Assembly (NCBI GenBank): GCA_002394605.1 | Contig: DGUI01000030.1 | Location: forward strand, 1-35,750 | Origin: Mageeibacillus sp. UBA4314 | Lineage (GTDB): Bacteria; Bacillota; Clostridia; Saccharofermentanales; Saccharofermentanaceae | Length of the DNA stretch: 35,750 nucleotides | Direction: 5' to 3' | Shown here: piece by piece, positions 1 to 7,684 of the stretch | How positions within the stretch are numbered: the first letter of the stretch is position 1 | How the letters are laid out: the number at the start of each line of letters is the position of its first letter | Position numbers and translations under genes: made by a program | The notes under the pieces: generated by a model | Databases searched by the model: none | Told to the model about the DNA's origin: nothing | What the model saw: the letters and a program-made list of their open reading frames with translations, nothing else

Positions 1-235
1 CAAGATCTTCCCTGATAAGCCTGTTTCCAAGAAGCCTGCTCAGGTCCGAATGGGTTCAGGTAAGGCTGCAAATGAGTACTGGTGTGCAGTAGTTAAGCCC
101 GGAAGAGTACTTTTCGAGATCGCCGGCGTTACAGAAGAACAGGCTAGAGAGGCAATGAGACTCGCAGGTCACAAGCTTCCCTGCAAGACAAAATTCGTAG
201 TAAGAGAGAAGGAGGATGTGGTAAATGAAGGTTGA
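1..235 (+). CDS. rplP: 50S ribosomal protein L16, C-terminal part
   Basis: This is the 3' end of the L16 gene; the 5' part lies outside the window and the readable frame starts at base 2. L16 is a large-subunit protein near the A site and the peptidyl transferase centre. The visible 77 residues begin KIFPDKPVSKKPAQVRMGSG and continue with a VKPGR stretch, the typical C-terminal half of bacterial L16. The stop codon overlaps the start of rpmC by 11 bases, which suggests translational coupling in the S10 operon. No defect is visible in the part present. Confidence 0.96.
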   Translation, partial: KIFPDKPVSKKPAQVRMGSGKAANEYWCAVVKPGRVLFEIAGVTEEQAREAMRLAGHKLPCKTKFVVREKEDVVNEG

Positions 236-425
236 AGAAATTCGCGCTAAGTCAAACGAAGAGCTCGCTGCAGAACTCACATCCCTCAAGGAAGAGCTTT
301 TTAAGCTTCGTTTCCAGCACTCTACAAACCAGCTCGATAATCCTGCACAGATCGCATTTGTTAAGAAGGATATCGCAAGAGTTATGACAGTTATCCGTGA
401 GCGTGAGCTTACGGCAGCAAAGTAA
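225..425 (+). CDS. rpmC: 50S ribosomal protein L29
   Basis: L29 is a small two-helix protein at the exit of the ribosomal peptide tunnel, where trigger factor and SRP dock with L23. The 66-residue product has the family length and the hallmark pattern: an N-terminal KVEEIRAKS segment, then EELFKLRFQHSTNQL, then a helix with VKKDIARVMTVIRE. The ATG lies 8 bases after an AAGGAGG site located inside the end of rplP, so the two genes overlap. Order rplP-rpmC-rpsQ matches the standard S10 operon end. Confidence 0.97.
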   Translation: MKVEEIRAKSNEELAAELTSLKEELFKLRFQHSTNQLDNPAQIAFVKKDIARVMTVIRERELTAAK

Positions 426-440
426 GGGGGATAAAGCAAC

Positions 441-698
441 ATGGCAGAAAGAAACCTCAGAAAGACAAGAGTGGGTATTGTTACATCCGATAAGATGGAC
501 AAGACGATCGTTGTTTCTGTTTCAGAGCACGTAAAGCACCCCCTCTACGGAAAGATCATGAAGAGAACCTACAAGCTTAAGGCACACGATGAGAACAACG
601 AGTGCCGCACAGGTGATAAGGTTCAGGTAATGGAGACAAGACCTCTGTCCAAGGACAAGAGATGGAGACTTGTACAGATCGTTGAGAAAGCCAAGTAA
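441..698 (+). CDS. rpsQ: 30S ribosomal protein S17
   Basis: S17 is a primary 16S rRNA-binding protein of the small-subunit body with an OB fold. The 85-residue product shows the family signatures: RKTRVGIVTSDKMDKT near the N terminus, the HPLYGKIMKRT loop, and GDKVQVMETRPLSKDKRWRL in the second half. Length is normal. It sits 15 bases after rpmC with an AAGGGGG site upstream. It is the last gene of the classical S10 operon, and here it runs directly into the spc genes with no terminator. Confidence 0.97.
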   Translation: MAERNLRKTRVGIVTSDKMDKTIVVSVSEHVKHPLYGKIMKRTYKLKAHDENNECRTGDKVQVMETRPLSKDKRWRLVQIVEKAK

Positions 699-723
699 TG
701 CAGGCTAAAGGAGGATATATCAG

Positions 724-1092
724 ATGATTCAGGTTGAATCCAGACTTAGATCTGCCGACAACACAGGCGCTAAGGAGCTTGCCTGCATTAAGGTGCTCGG
801 CGGATCCTGGCGTAAATATGCTAACATCGGCGATGTTATCGTTTGCTCTGTAAAGACAGCCGCTCCCGGCGGAATGGTCAAGAAGGGCGATGTTGTCAGA
901 GCAGTTGTTGTACGCACAAAGAAAGGCGTCAGAAGAGCAGACGGTTCTTACATCAAGTTTGATGAGAACGCTGCAGTAATAATCAAAGATGACAAGAACC
1001 CCCGTGGTACTCGTATCTTTGGCCCAATCGCGAGAGAGCTCAGAGATAAGGACTATATGAAGATCTTATCCCTCGCTCCGGAAGTTCTGTAA
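724..1092 (+). CDS. rplN: 50S ribosomal protein L14
   Basis: L14 binds 23S rRNA and forms an intersubunit bridge with 16S rRNA. The 122-residue product is standard length and highly conserved: MIQVESRLRSADNTGAKE at the start, a KKGDVVRAVVVRTKKGV segment in the middle, and NPRGTRIFGPIARELR with a SLAPEVL C terminus. An AAAGGAGG site precedes the ATG. It opens the spc portion of the cluster. No promoter is obvious in the 25-base gap after rpsQ, so transcription probably continues from the S10 genes. Confidence 0.97.
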   Translation: MIQVESRLRSADNTGAKELACIKVLGGSWRKYANIGDVIVCSVKTAAPGGMVKKGDVVRAVVVRTKKGVRRADGSYIKFDENAAVIIKDDKNPRGTRIFGPIARELRDKDYMKILSLAPEVL

Positions 1093-1105
1093 GGAGGTAT
1101 GACGA

Positions 1106-1453
1106 ATGGCTAAGAAGATCCACATTAAGAAAGATGACCAGGTCGTTGTTATTTCCGGCAAGGACAAGGGCAAGACAGGTAAGGTTCTCATGGTAGATCC
1201 TGAGAGAGGCAGAGTTTATGTTGAAGGCGTAAACATCGTTAAGAGACACCAGAAGGCAAGAACACAGACTTCTCCTTCCGGAATCATCGAGAGAGAAGGC
1301 TCCATCGATGCTTCAAACGTAATGCTCGTAGATCCTAAGACAGGCGAAGCCACAAGGATCGGTTACAAGGTAAACGAGGACGGATCAAAGGACCGTATCG
1401 CAAAGAAGTCCGGCGAAGTTCTCAACACAGTCAAGAAAGCTAAGGGGGAGTAA
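1106..1453 (+). CDS. rplX: 50S ribosomal protein L24
   Basis: L24 initiates assembly of the large subunit and binds domain I of 23S rRNA. The N-terminal KOW motif (DDQVVVISGKDKGKTGKV, about residues 10-27) is clear, followed by the VEGVNIVKRHQK segment. Length is 115 residues, a little longer than the usual 100-105 because of a basic C-terminal tail (KSGEVLNTVKKAKGE). The start follows an AAGGAGG site. It is 13 bases from rplN and 4 bases from rplE. Confidence 0.96.
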   Translation: MAKKIHIKKDDQVVVISGKDKGKTGKVLMVDPERGRVYVEGVNIVKRHQKARTQTSPSGIIEREGSIDASNVMLVDPKTGEATRIGYKVNEDGSKDRIAKKSGEVLNTVKKAKGE

Positions 1454-1457
1454 GTAG

Positions 1458-1997
1458 ATGTCCAGATTGAAAGAGAAATACACATCTGAAGTCGCACCGG
1501 CTTTGGCTGAACAGTTCAAGTACGATTCAGTAATGCAGATCCCTAAGATCGAGAAGATCGTTCTTAACATGGGATTGGGTGAGGTTAAGGATAACCCTAA
1601 GGCACTTGATAACGCAATGCGTGATATGGGCATCATCGCAGGACAGAAGCCTATTGCAACAGTTGCAACAAAGTCTGTCGCTGCTTTCAAGCTCAGAGAC
1701 GGTATGAAGATCGGTTGTAAGGTAACGCTCCGTGGAGAGAATATGTACTATTTCCTCGACAAGCTTATCAGCATCGCTCTTCCCCGTGTACGTGACTTCC
1801 GTGGTATTAATCCTAATTCCTTCGACGGTCATGGTAACTATGCTATGGGTATCAAGGAGCAGCTTATGTTCCCTGAGATCGAGTACGATAAGATCGACAA
1901 GATCCGCGGCATGGATATTATCATCGTAACAACAGCTAAGACAGACGAAGAGGCTTATGAGCTTCTCAAGTTAATCGGAATGCCTTTCCGTAAATAA
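1458..1997 (+). CDS. rplE: 50S ribosomal protein L5
   Basis: L5 binds 5S rRNA, with L18, to form the central protuberance and contacts P-site tRNA. The 179-residue product is of family length. It contains IEKIVLNMGLGE at about residues 31-42, the GQKPIATVATKSVAAFKLR segment, the DFRGINPNSFDGHGNYAMG signature and a TTAKTDEEAYELLKLIGMPF C terminus. The ATG is preceded by AAGGGGGAG, which overlaps the end of rplX. Confidence 0.97.
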   Translation: MSRLKEKYTSEVAPALAEQFKYDSVMQIPKIEKIVLNMGLGEVKDNPKALDNAMRDMGIIAGQKPIATVATKSVAAFKLRDGMKIGCKVTLRGENMYYFLDKLISIALPRVRDFRGINPNSFDGHGNYAMGIKEQLMFPEIEYDKIDKIRGMDIIIVTTAKTDEEAYELLKLIGMPFRK

Positions 1998-2012
1998 TGG
2001 AGGAATAATTAA

Positions 2013-2198
2013 ATGGCTAAGAAGTCAATGATTAATAAATCACAGAGGACTCCTAAGTTTTCTACGCAGCAGCACAACCGTTGCAAGATCTGCGGAAGAC
2101 CCCACGCATACATCCGTAAGTATGGTGTTTGCCGTCTTTGCTTCCGTGATCTGGCATACAAGGGAGAGATCCCCGGTGTCAAGAAGGCAAGCTGGTAA
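2013..2198 (+). CDS. rpsZ: 30S ribosomal protein S14, zinc-ribbon type
   Basis: S14 lies in the head of the small subunit. This 61-residue form is the short zinc-binding (C+) type: it has CKIC at about residues 24-27 and CRLC at about 40-43, the four zinc ligands. That contrasts with the longer cysteine-free form expressed under zinc limitation in some Bacillota. It ends with the typical GEIPGVKKASW. The position between rplE and rpsH is canonical. The symbol rpsZ is used for this type; rpsN would also be acceptable. Confidence 0.96.
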   Translation: MAKKSMINKSQRTPKFSTQQHNRCKICGRPHAYIRKYGVCRLCFRDLAYKGEIPGVKKASW

Positions 2199-2224
2199 GT
2201 CGATAAGGATAGGAGGAAATAATA

Positions 2225-2620
2225 ATGCAGATTACAGATGCAATTGCAGATATGCTTACGAGAATCCGTAATGCAGGTAATGCAGGTCACCCCACAGTAG
2301 AGGTTCCTGCATCCAACCTTAAGAAGGCTATCGCTCAGATCCTTTTGGACGAGGGTTACATCGCAGGCTTTGATGTTGTTGAGGACAACAAGCAGGGTAT
2401 GATCAATGTTACTCTGAAGTACTCCGGCAAGAAGCACGTTATCTCCGGTATCAAGAGGATCAGTAAGCCCGGTCTCCGTGCTTATGCTGACAAGGATAAT
2501 CTTCCCAACGTTCTGGGCGGTCTTGGTATCGCCATCATCTCCACATCAAAGGGAGTCATGACAGACAAGAACGCAAGGAAGCTTGGTGTAGGCGGAGAAG
2601 TTCTCGCATACGTATGGTAA
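2225..2620 (+). CDS. rpsH: 30S ribosomal protein S8
   Basis: S8 is a primary 16S rRNA-binding protein and, in E. coli, the translational regulator of the spc operon. The 131-residue product has the usual start (MQITDAIADMLTRIRNAG), a KRISKPGLRAYADKDNLP segment and the C-terminal GLGIAIISTSKGVMTDKNAR plus GGEVLAYVW. Length is normal. A GGAGG site precedes the ATG. It is followed by an unusually long 109-base gap before rplF. Confidence 0.97.
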   Translation: MQITDAIADMLTRIRNAGNAGHPTVEVPASNLKKAIAQILLDEGYIAGFDVVEDNKQGMINVTLKYSGKKHVISGIKRISKPGLRAYADKDNLPNVLGGLGIAIISTSKGVMTDKNARKLGVGGEVLAYVW

Positions 2621-2729
2621 TAATAGGCGGTCACTACTGTCTATAAATACACTCTGAAAAGCGCTATGCGCACGGCGGACATACCGGCGCAGCACGGCGC
2701 ACAATCTAAAGAGCAGGAGGAAATTTTTT
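2621..2729 (+). other. Structured rpsH-rplF spacer
   Basis: This 109-base gap is by far the longest inside the spc cluster, where other gaps are 3-26 bases. Its middle is GC-rich and can fold: TGCGC at 2667-2671 pairs with GCGCA at 2687-2691, with an inner CGG/CCG stem (2673-2675 and 2684-2686) and an 8-base loop. The short motif GCACGGCG recurs on either side. No U-tract follows, so it is not an intrinsic terminator. It may be an RNA processing or regulatory element; function is inferred only. Confidence 0.45.
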
Positions 2730-3272
2730 ATGTCAAGAATTGGTAGAAAACCGATCACGATTCCTGCAGGCGTTGATGTAAAGATCGACGGACAGCACGT
2801 TACTGTTAAGGGTGCAAAAGAGACATTGGAGCTCGATGTACATCCTGACATGACAGTAAAGCTGGATGCAGGCGTTATCACGGTTGAGAGACCTTCAGAT
2901 GAGAAGCAGCACAGAGCTCTCCATGGTCTCACAAGAGCATTGATCAACAACATGGTCGTTGGTGTATCCGAGGGCTTCTCCAAGGAACTCCAGATCAATG
3001 GTGTAGGTTACAAGGCTACAAAGCAGGGTAACAAGGTTGTATTCAACCTCGGTTATTCACACCCCATCGAGATCGTTGAGCCCAAGGGTATCACTCTTGA
3101 GGTTCCTTCTCAGGACAAGGTTATCGTCAAGGGTGCTGACAAGCAGCTCGTTGGCGAGACAGCAGCAAAGATCCGTTCGTTCAGAATTCCTGATGTTTAT
3201 AAGGGCAAGGGTATCAAGTATGCCGATGAGCACCTTATCATCAAGGAAGGTAAGACCGGAGCTAAGAAGTAA
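2730..3272 (+). CDS. rplF: 50S ribosomal protein L6
   Basis: L6 sits at the base of the L7/L12 stalk next to the factor-binding site. The 180-residue product has the duplicated L6 fold: a first repeat beginning MSRIGRKPITIPAGV and a second repeat ending in the family signature with KGKGIKYADEHLIIKEGKTG. Length is normal. An AGGAGGAAA site lies before the ATG. It follows the structured rpsH-rplF gap and may therefore be expressed partly independently of the upstream genes. Confidence 0.97.
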   Translation: MSRIGRKPITIPAGVDVKIDGQHVTVKGAKETLELDVHPDMTVKLDAGVITVERPSDEKQHRALHGLTRALINNMVVGVSEGFSKELQINGVGYKATKQGNKVVFNLGYSHPIEIVEPKGITLEVPSQDKVIVKGADKQLVGETAAKIRSFRIPDVYKGKGIKYADEHLIIKEGKTGAKK

Positions 3273-3292
3273 GGTAAGGGGGTAAATATCAT

Positions 3293-3661
3293 ATGATTAA
3301 CAAGATCGACAAGAACGAGATCCGTAAGAGAAAGCACGTTCGTGTAAGAAAGAAGATTTCAGGAACGACCGAGTGCCCCCGTCTCTGTGTATACAGAAGC
3401 AATGCTCACATATATGCTCAGGTTATAGACGATGTAACAGGTAAGACAATTGCCAGTGCTTCTTCACTTGATAAGGACGTTAAGTCTTCTGTCAGCAATT
3501 GTGGAAACATCGAGACAGCAAAGCTCGTAGGCAAGCTCATCGCAGAGCGCGCACAGGCTAAGGAGATCAAGGAAGTTGTCTTTGACCGTGGCGGATATCT
3601 GTATCACGGAAGAGTAGCAGCTTTGGCTGAGGCGGCAAGAGAAGCCGGACTCGCATTCTAA
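3293..3661 (+). CDS. rplR: 50S ribosomal protein L18
   Basis: L18 binds 5S rRNA together with L5. The 122-residue product has a basic N terminus (RKRKHVRVRKKISG), the conserved PRLCVYRSNAHIYAQVIDD segment and the C-terminal signature FDRGGYLYHGRVAALAEAAREAGL. Length is standard. It lies 20 bases after rplF with an AAGGGGG site and 18 bases before rpsE. Confidence 0.97.
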   Translation: MINKIDKNEIRKRKHVRVRKKISGTTECPRLCVYRSNAHIYAQVIDDVTGKTIASASSLDKDVKSSVSNCGNIETAKLVGKLIAERAQAKEIKEVVFDRGGYLYHGRVAALAEAAREAGLAF

Positions 3662-3679
3662 GCGGAAGGAGTAAATTAA

Positions 3680-4195
3680 ATGGCATTTGATTCTAAGAAT
3701 AATTATTCCAGAGAGAGAGACGGCGAGTTTGAAGAGAGAGTTCTTCACATCGGTCGTGTTTCCAAGACCGTTAAGGGTGGTAAGAATATGCGTTTTGCTG
3801 CTCTGGTTATCGTTGGAGACCGTAATGGTCACATCGGTAAGGGTATCGGAAAGGCTGCTGAGGTTCCCGAGGCTATCCGCAAGGGAATCGAGGAAGCAAA
3901 AAAGAACATTGTTGAGGTTACGATCCTTAACGGAACGATCCCTCACGAGACACTCGGTCTCTTCAGCGCTTCAAAGATCGTTATGAAGCCCGCTGCATCT
4001 GGTACCGGTGTCATCGCAGGTGGTCCTGTCCGTTCAGTATGTGAGCTTGCAGGTATCAAGGATATCCGTACAAAGTCCATCGGTTCAAATAACCCTAACA
4101 ACATGGTTAACGCTACGATCGAAGGTCTTAAGAGCCTTAAGTCAGCTGAAGAGGTTGCAAGACTTCGCGGCAAGACTGTAGAAGAGATAGGCTGA
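3680..4195 (+). CDS. rpsE: 30S ribosomal protein S5
   Basis: S5 takes part in decoding fidelity and mRNA unwinding at the entry channel. The 171-residue product has the N-terminal double-stranded-RNA-binding-like domain (FEERVLHIGRVSKTVKGG, then FAALVIVGDRNGHIGKGIGKA) and the C-terminal domain with PAASGTGVIAGGPVRSVCELAGI and the SIGSNNPNNMVNATIEGL signature. Length is normal. A GGAAGGAG site precedes the start. Confidence 0.97.
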   Translation: MAFDSKNNYSRERDGEFEERVLHIGRVSKTVKGGKNMRFAALVIVGDRNGHIGKGIGKAAEVPEAIRKGIEEAKKNIVEVTILNGTIPHETLGLFSASKIVMKPAASGTGVIAGGPVRSVCELAGIKDIRTKSIGSNNPNNMVNATIEGLKSLKSAEEVARLRGKTVEEIG

Positions 4196-4210
4196 TAAGG
4201 GGGTGTAATA

Positions 4211-4390
4211 ATGGCAAATTTGAAGATTACACTCGTTAAGAGTACAAACAAAGCTCAGAAGAAGCCTAAGGCTACTGTTGCAGCACTCGGTCTCAAGAAG
4301 ATCGGTCAGACAGTAGAGCAGCCTGACAACGAAGCGATTCGCGGCATGATCAAAGCAGCTGTGAACTACGTTTCTGTTGAAGAAGTTTGA
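4211..4390 (+). CDS. rpmD: 50S ribosomal protein L30
   Basis: L30 is a small protein on the solvent side of the large subunit. The frame gives 59 residues beginning MANLKITLVKSTNKAQKKP and continuing with ATVAALGLKKIGQTVEQPDN, the recognisable L30 pattern of a beta strand followed by LGL-K-IGxTV. An AAGGGGGTG site lies just upstream. The position between rpsE and rplO is standard. The gene is complete, with a TGA stop. Confidence 0.96.
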   Translation: MANLKITLVKSTNKAQKKPKATVAALGLKKIGQTVEQPDNEAIRGMIKAAVNYVSVEEV

Positions 4391-4405
4391 TGGAGGTACA
4401 GTTTA

Positions 4406-4849
4406 ATGAAGCTCAATGAAATGACTTCAAGCGGAAATAAGACAGCATTCCGCAAGGGCCGTGGTGTTGCTACCGGCAACGGTAAGACATCAGGTCGTGG
4501 ACACAAGGGTCAGAAGGCTCGTTCCGGCGGCGGAGTCCGTCCCGGATTCGAAGGTGGCCAGATGCCTCTTTACAGACGTTTGCCTAAGCGTGGTTTCAAC
4601 AACAAGCGTTTTGCACCTGCTTACATCGAAGTAAACGTATCTGATCTTGAGAAGCTCGAGAATGGCGCAGAAGTAACAGCTCAGTCACTTGCTGAGGCCG
4701 GCATCATCACTCTTCCCAAGGTTAACGACGGTATCAAGATCCTCGGCAACGGAGATCTGACAAAGAAGCTCGATGTAAAGGCAAAGAAGTTCACTCAGTC
4801 TGCTAAAGAGAAGATTGAGAAAGCCGGAGGAACTGCACAGGAGGTATAA
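4406..4849 (+). CDS. rplO: 50S ribosomal protein L15
   Basis: L15 is a late-assembly protein of the large subunit. The 147-residue product has the glycine- and arginine-rich N-terminal extension (KGRGVATGNGKTSGRGHKGQ), the GFEGGQMPLYRRLPKRGF segment and the C-terminal globular domain containing DLTKKLDVKAKKFTQSAKEKI. Length is normal. The stop codon lies 3 bases before the secY start, so translation of the two is probably coupled. Confidence 0.97.
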   Translation: MKLNEMTSSGNKTAFRKGRGVATGNGKTSGRGHKGQKARSGGGVRPGFEGGQMPLYRRLPKRGFNNKRFAPAYIEVNVSDLEKLENGAEVTAQSLAEAGIITLPKVNDGIKILGNGDLTKKLDVKAKKFTQSAKEKIEKAGGTAQEV

Positions 4850-4852
4850 GGT

Positions 4853-6199
4853 ATGAGAGGTATTTTTGATACCGCAGTAAACGCTTTTCGCGTTGAAAGC
4901 ATACGTAAAAGATTGCTTTATACCTTTGTAATGCTTGGCATATTCATGTTGGGCGGACTCGTGCCGATGCCCGGTCTTGACGGTGAGAAGTTTACCGAAC
5001 TTGTCAGGAACTGGGGTCAGCTGGGTTCCATCATGGACTTCGTGTCAGGTGGCGGTCTGTACCGTGCAACGATCTTTGCAATGGGTATCTCACCCTACAT
5101 CAATGCATCGATCATTATCCAGTTGCTGCAAGTTGTAATCCCTGCTTTGGATGACATGTCCAAAGAAGGTGAGGCAGGAAGGAAGAAGATCACTAAGATT
5201 ACAAGATACTCAGCTATCGGACTCGCACTCGTACAGGCTTGTCTGTTCTGCTACTCAACAAGATCTGCAATGCTTCCCACTCTTCCTGTATGGCTCAATG
5301 CGATCATCGTAGTCCTGTCATTTACTGCAGGTACGTGTATCGTAGTCTGGCTCGGTGAGAAGATCAACGATAAGGGTATCGGAAATGGTGTATCACTCAT
5401 CATCTTCGCCGGTATCGTAACAAGACTTCCCGATATGGCCAAGACTCTTTACAGCAAGAGCGTTGACGTTGCAACAAGTTTTGATAACCAGGCAGTAGGC
5501 ATCATCCTCGGTATCCTCCTGTTCGTCGGAGTAACACTTATCTCTATCGCGATAATCGTGTTCGTTCTCTATGTACAGAATGCTGAGAGAAGGCTTACGG
5601 TACAGTATTCAAAGAAAGTAATCGGAAGATCACAGCGTGGCGGTAACAAGGACTACATTCCTTTGAAGGTTAACCAGTCAGGTGTTATGCCTGTAATCTT
5701 CGCAATGAGTATCCTTGCAGTGCCCTCTATGATCGTCACATTCTTCTTCAGGAACAGCGAGAACAGCTTTGTTAAGTGGATAGCCAACAGCTTCACAGGC
5801 AGTGCTTACTACTATGTGATCTACTTTATCCTCATCATCGCGTTCACGTTCTTCTATTCAGCGATCCAGTTCCACCCGATCGAGATCGCAAACAACATCA
5901 ACAAGAACGGTGGTGCCATCAGCGGTATCAGAGCAGGTAAGCCTACATCTGATTTTATCGCTGCAGTAGCACACAGACTTAACTGGGTAGATGCATTCTT
6001 CCTTACACTGGTATGTATCGTCCCTACAGTCATCGGCATACTGACAGGCCTCCAGAACGTCTGGTTCGCAGGTACTTCAGTTCTCATCCTCACGGGTGTT
6101 GCCAATGACCTCATCGTTCAGGTCGAAAGTGAACTTGAGGTAAGGAGCCCTAAGGGATTCCTTGATGATGTTGCACTTCTCAAGGGAAGAAGAAAGTAA
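4853..6199 (+). CDS. secY: Protein translocase channel subunit SecY (housekeeping copy)
   Basis: SecY forms the protein-conducting pore of the Sec translocon in the cytoplasmic membrane, with SecE and SecG, driven by SecA or the ribosome. The 448-residue product has ten predicted membrane segments. Family landmarks are the plug region and TM2 (SGGGLYRATIFAMGISPYIN), the TM4-TM5 loop with NDKGIGNGVSLIIFAGI, the fifth cytoplasmic loop with AERRLTVQY and IPLKVNQSGVMPVIFA, and the sixth loop with SGIRAGKPT. Arg360 in that last motif corresponds to the residue essential for SecA activation. The usual proline after this arginine is alanine. It closes the spc transcript and is followed by a strong terminator. 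A diverged paralogue lies next to it. Confidence 0.97.
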   Translation: MRGIFDTAVNAFRVESIRKRLLYTFVMLGIFMLGGLVPMPGLDGEKFTELVRNWGQLGSIMDFVSGGGLYRATIFAMGISPYINASIIIQLLQVVIPALDDMSKEGEAGRKKITKITRYSAIGLALVQACLFCYSTRSAMLPTLPVWLNAIIVVLSFTAGTCIVVWLGEKINDKGIGNGVSLIIFAGIVTRLPDMAKTLYSKSVDVATSFDNQAVGIILGILLFVGVTLISIAIIVFVLYVQNAERRLTVQYSKKVIGRSQRGGNKDYIPLKVNQSGVMPVIFAMSILAVPSMIVTFFFRNSENSFVKWIANSFTGSAYYYVIYFILIIAFTFFYSAIQFHPIEIANNINKNGGAISGIRAGKPTSDFIAAVAHRLNWVDAFFLTLVCIVPTVIGILTGLQNVWFAGTSVLILTGVANDLIVQVESELEVRSPKGFLDDVALLKGRRK

Positions 6200-6221
6200 G
6201 CTTTAGATCAATGATCAATTC

Positions 6222-6258
6222 AAGAGGCTGTTCCTCAAAGGAACGGCCTCTTTCTTTT
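6222..6258 (+). terminator. Rho-independent terminator after secY
   Basis: AAGAGGCTGTTCC (6222-6234) pairs with GGAACGGCCTCTT (6240-6252), a 13-bp stem with a single G-U pair and a five-base TCAAA loop, followed by a T-rich run (TTTCTTTT). It separates secY from the second secY gene, so the spc transcript is expected to end here at least in part. Confidence 0.9.
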
Positions 6259-6304
6259 ATCTGCTTATTAATAAAAAAATAATGAAAAAAAAGCGAATTG
6301 CTAT

Positions 6305-6310
6305 TATAAT
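6305..6310 (+). promoter_or_regulatory. Candidate -10 element for the second secY operon
   Basis: A perfect TATAAT lies 20 bases past an A-rich tract (6271-6292) and 45 bases before the ATG of the second secY. No good -35 box is seen at 16-18 bases; the best match, AATGAA at 6281-6286, is poor. The A-tract could act as an UP-like element. A promoter here would drive secY2-adk-map-infA independently of the spc operon. Confidence 0.55.
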
Positions 6311-6355
6311 GGATAAGTTACAACGGTTTAATAACAATCGGACGGAGGATATATA

Positions 6356-7666
6356 ATGTCGAGTCTCATCAAAGCATTGCACATACCTGAGCTGAGGAAG
6401 AAGCTTATCTTCACTTTTCTCATGATCACTGTTCTTGCAGTGGCAGCTCTCATTCCCTGCCCCGGCATGGATGTGGCAGCCTTCACGCAGCAGGTCAGGG
6501 GATGGGGAGACATCGGCGCACTTATGGGTATCCTGTCCGGCAAAGCAATATATAACGCTTCGATTATATCCCTGTCAGTATATCCGTACCTCATCGGCAT
6601 GATCATCGTTCAGATCCTTTCTGCAGCCATTCCTGCCCTGCGCCAGCTGTCTTACCAGAACGAGGCGGTGCAGAGGAGGATGACGAAGTACACAAGATGG
6701 GCAGCGATGGTCGCAGGATTCGTTTTCTCGATACTCATGGTTACCGGTTCCCTTAAGGCTCTGACACCGAACCTTAATTTCTGGGTGGCTTTCGTGATGT
6801 CCGTATTAGGTTTTACGATCGGTGCCGCACTCGTATCATGGATCTGCGAACTCATCAGTTCAAAGGGACTGGGCAACGGGTTCTCTGTTGTCATCTTCGC
6901 AGCGATCTGCCGCAACATCCCTCATGTTCTCAAGACAATATACATCCAGGCCAATGAGAAGCTCGGTCTGGTGTGGGCGATCGTTTTTACGGTCCTGGCT
7001 GTCATCGTTGGCATTGCAGCTCTGATCTTCTGCGTATATGTAATGTGCGCCGAGAGAAGGATCAAGATCCTCTTCAACAAGAGGAGTTTTGGAATGAAGC
7101 AGTATATGGGACAGAATACTTCTCTTCCCATCAAGATAACCCAGGCAGGGATCCTTCCCATCGTTTATGCGATGATGATCCTGACCACACCCGCACTCAT
7201 AATCGCATTTTACAATTCCGGAACGGAGAACAGGTTTGCCTTAGGGTTTATGAATTTCATGATGAGTCCCGCATACATCATCCTGTTTGCGTTCTTCCTC
7301 ATCATACTGTCGAGCGTATTTGCGATCATGCAGTTCAATCCTAATGAGATCGCAGGCGAACTGAGGAATAACAGCGGATACATCGCAGGCGTTAAGCCCG
7401 GCAAGCCTACGGCACAGTTCCTGACGCAGATGTTCTCCAACATGAACTATGCAGGAGCCGTATTCCTCGTATTGATGTGCGTAATACCCATGCTCGTTGC
7501 CATCATCCCCGAGGTAAGGGGATTCTGGTATGCGGGCATTGCAGTTGTATTCCTTGCAACGGTGATCATCGAGATGATCACGCTCCTTGATAACGGAATC
7601 AAGGAAGAGGAAGATAAGAAGAAGTCAACAAAGCCCACAAAGACGGCAAGAGCTTTTAAACAGTAA
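6356..7666 (+). CDS. Second, diverged SecY-family translocase subunit
   Basis: This 436-residue membrane protein is homologous to SecY along its full length and has the same ten-segment layout. It keeps recognisable landmarks: SGKAIYNASIISLSVYPYL at the plug/TM2 region, SSKGLGNGFSVVIFAAI, CAERRIK in loop 5, LPIKITQAGILPIVYA, and GVKPGKPT in loop 6. It departs from the housekeeping copy at conserved points. The GG before TM2 is GK, the KVN of loop 5 is KIT, and the loop-6 arginine that activates SecA is lysine (Lys347). The tail is basic and lysine-rich. A GGAGG site precedes the ATG. It lies between a terminator plus a -10 element and adk. No secA2, asp or SRR-adhesin genes are nearby, so it is not the known accessory Sec locus. 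A role in translocating a subset of proteins is inference. Confidence 0.88.
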   Translation: MSSLIKALHIPELRKKLIFTFLMITVLAVAALIPCPGMDVAAFTQQVRGWGDIGALMGILSGKAIYNASIISLSVYPYLIGMIIVQILSAAIPALRQLSYQNEAVQRRMTKYTRWAAMVAGFVFSILMVTGSLKALTPNLNFWVAFVMSVLGFTIGAALVSWICELISSKGLGNGFSVVIFAAICRNIPHVLKTIYIQANEKLGLVWAIVFTVLAVIVGIAALIFCVYVMCAERRIKILFNKRSFGMKQYMGQNTSLPIKITQAGILPIVYAMMILTTPALIIAFYNSGTENRFALGFMNFMMSPAYIILFAFFLIILSSVFAIMQFNPNEIAGELRNNSGYIAGVKPGKPTAQFLTQMFSNMNYAGAVFLVLMCVIPMLVAIIPEVRGFWYAGIAVVFLATVIIEMITLLDNGIKEEEDKKKSTKPTKTARAFKQ

Positions 7667-7684
7667 GAAACGGAGGAGTAAAGC

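Noticed and set aside
2666..2743. Small reading frame of 25 codons in the rpsH-rplF gap
   Set aside because: It has no ribosome binding site, runs into rplF in another frame and resembles no known protein.
6356..7666. The second SecY as a member of the accessory SecA2/SecY2 export system
   Set aside because: No secA2, asp, gtf or serine-rich adhesin genes are nearby, and the location in the ribosomal cluster is different. A remote relationship cannot be excluded without a tree.
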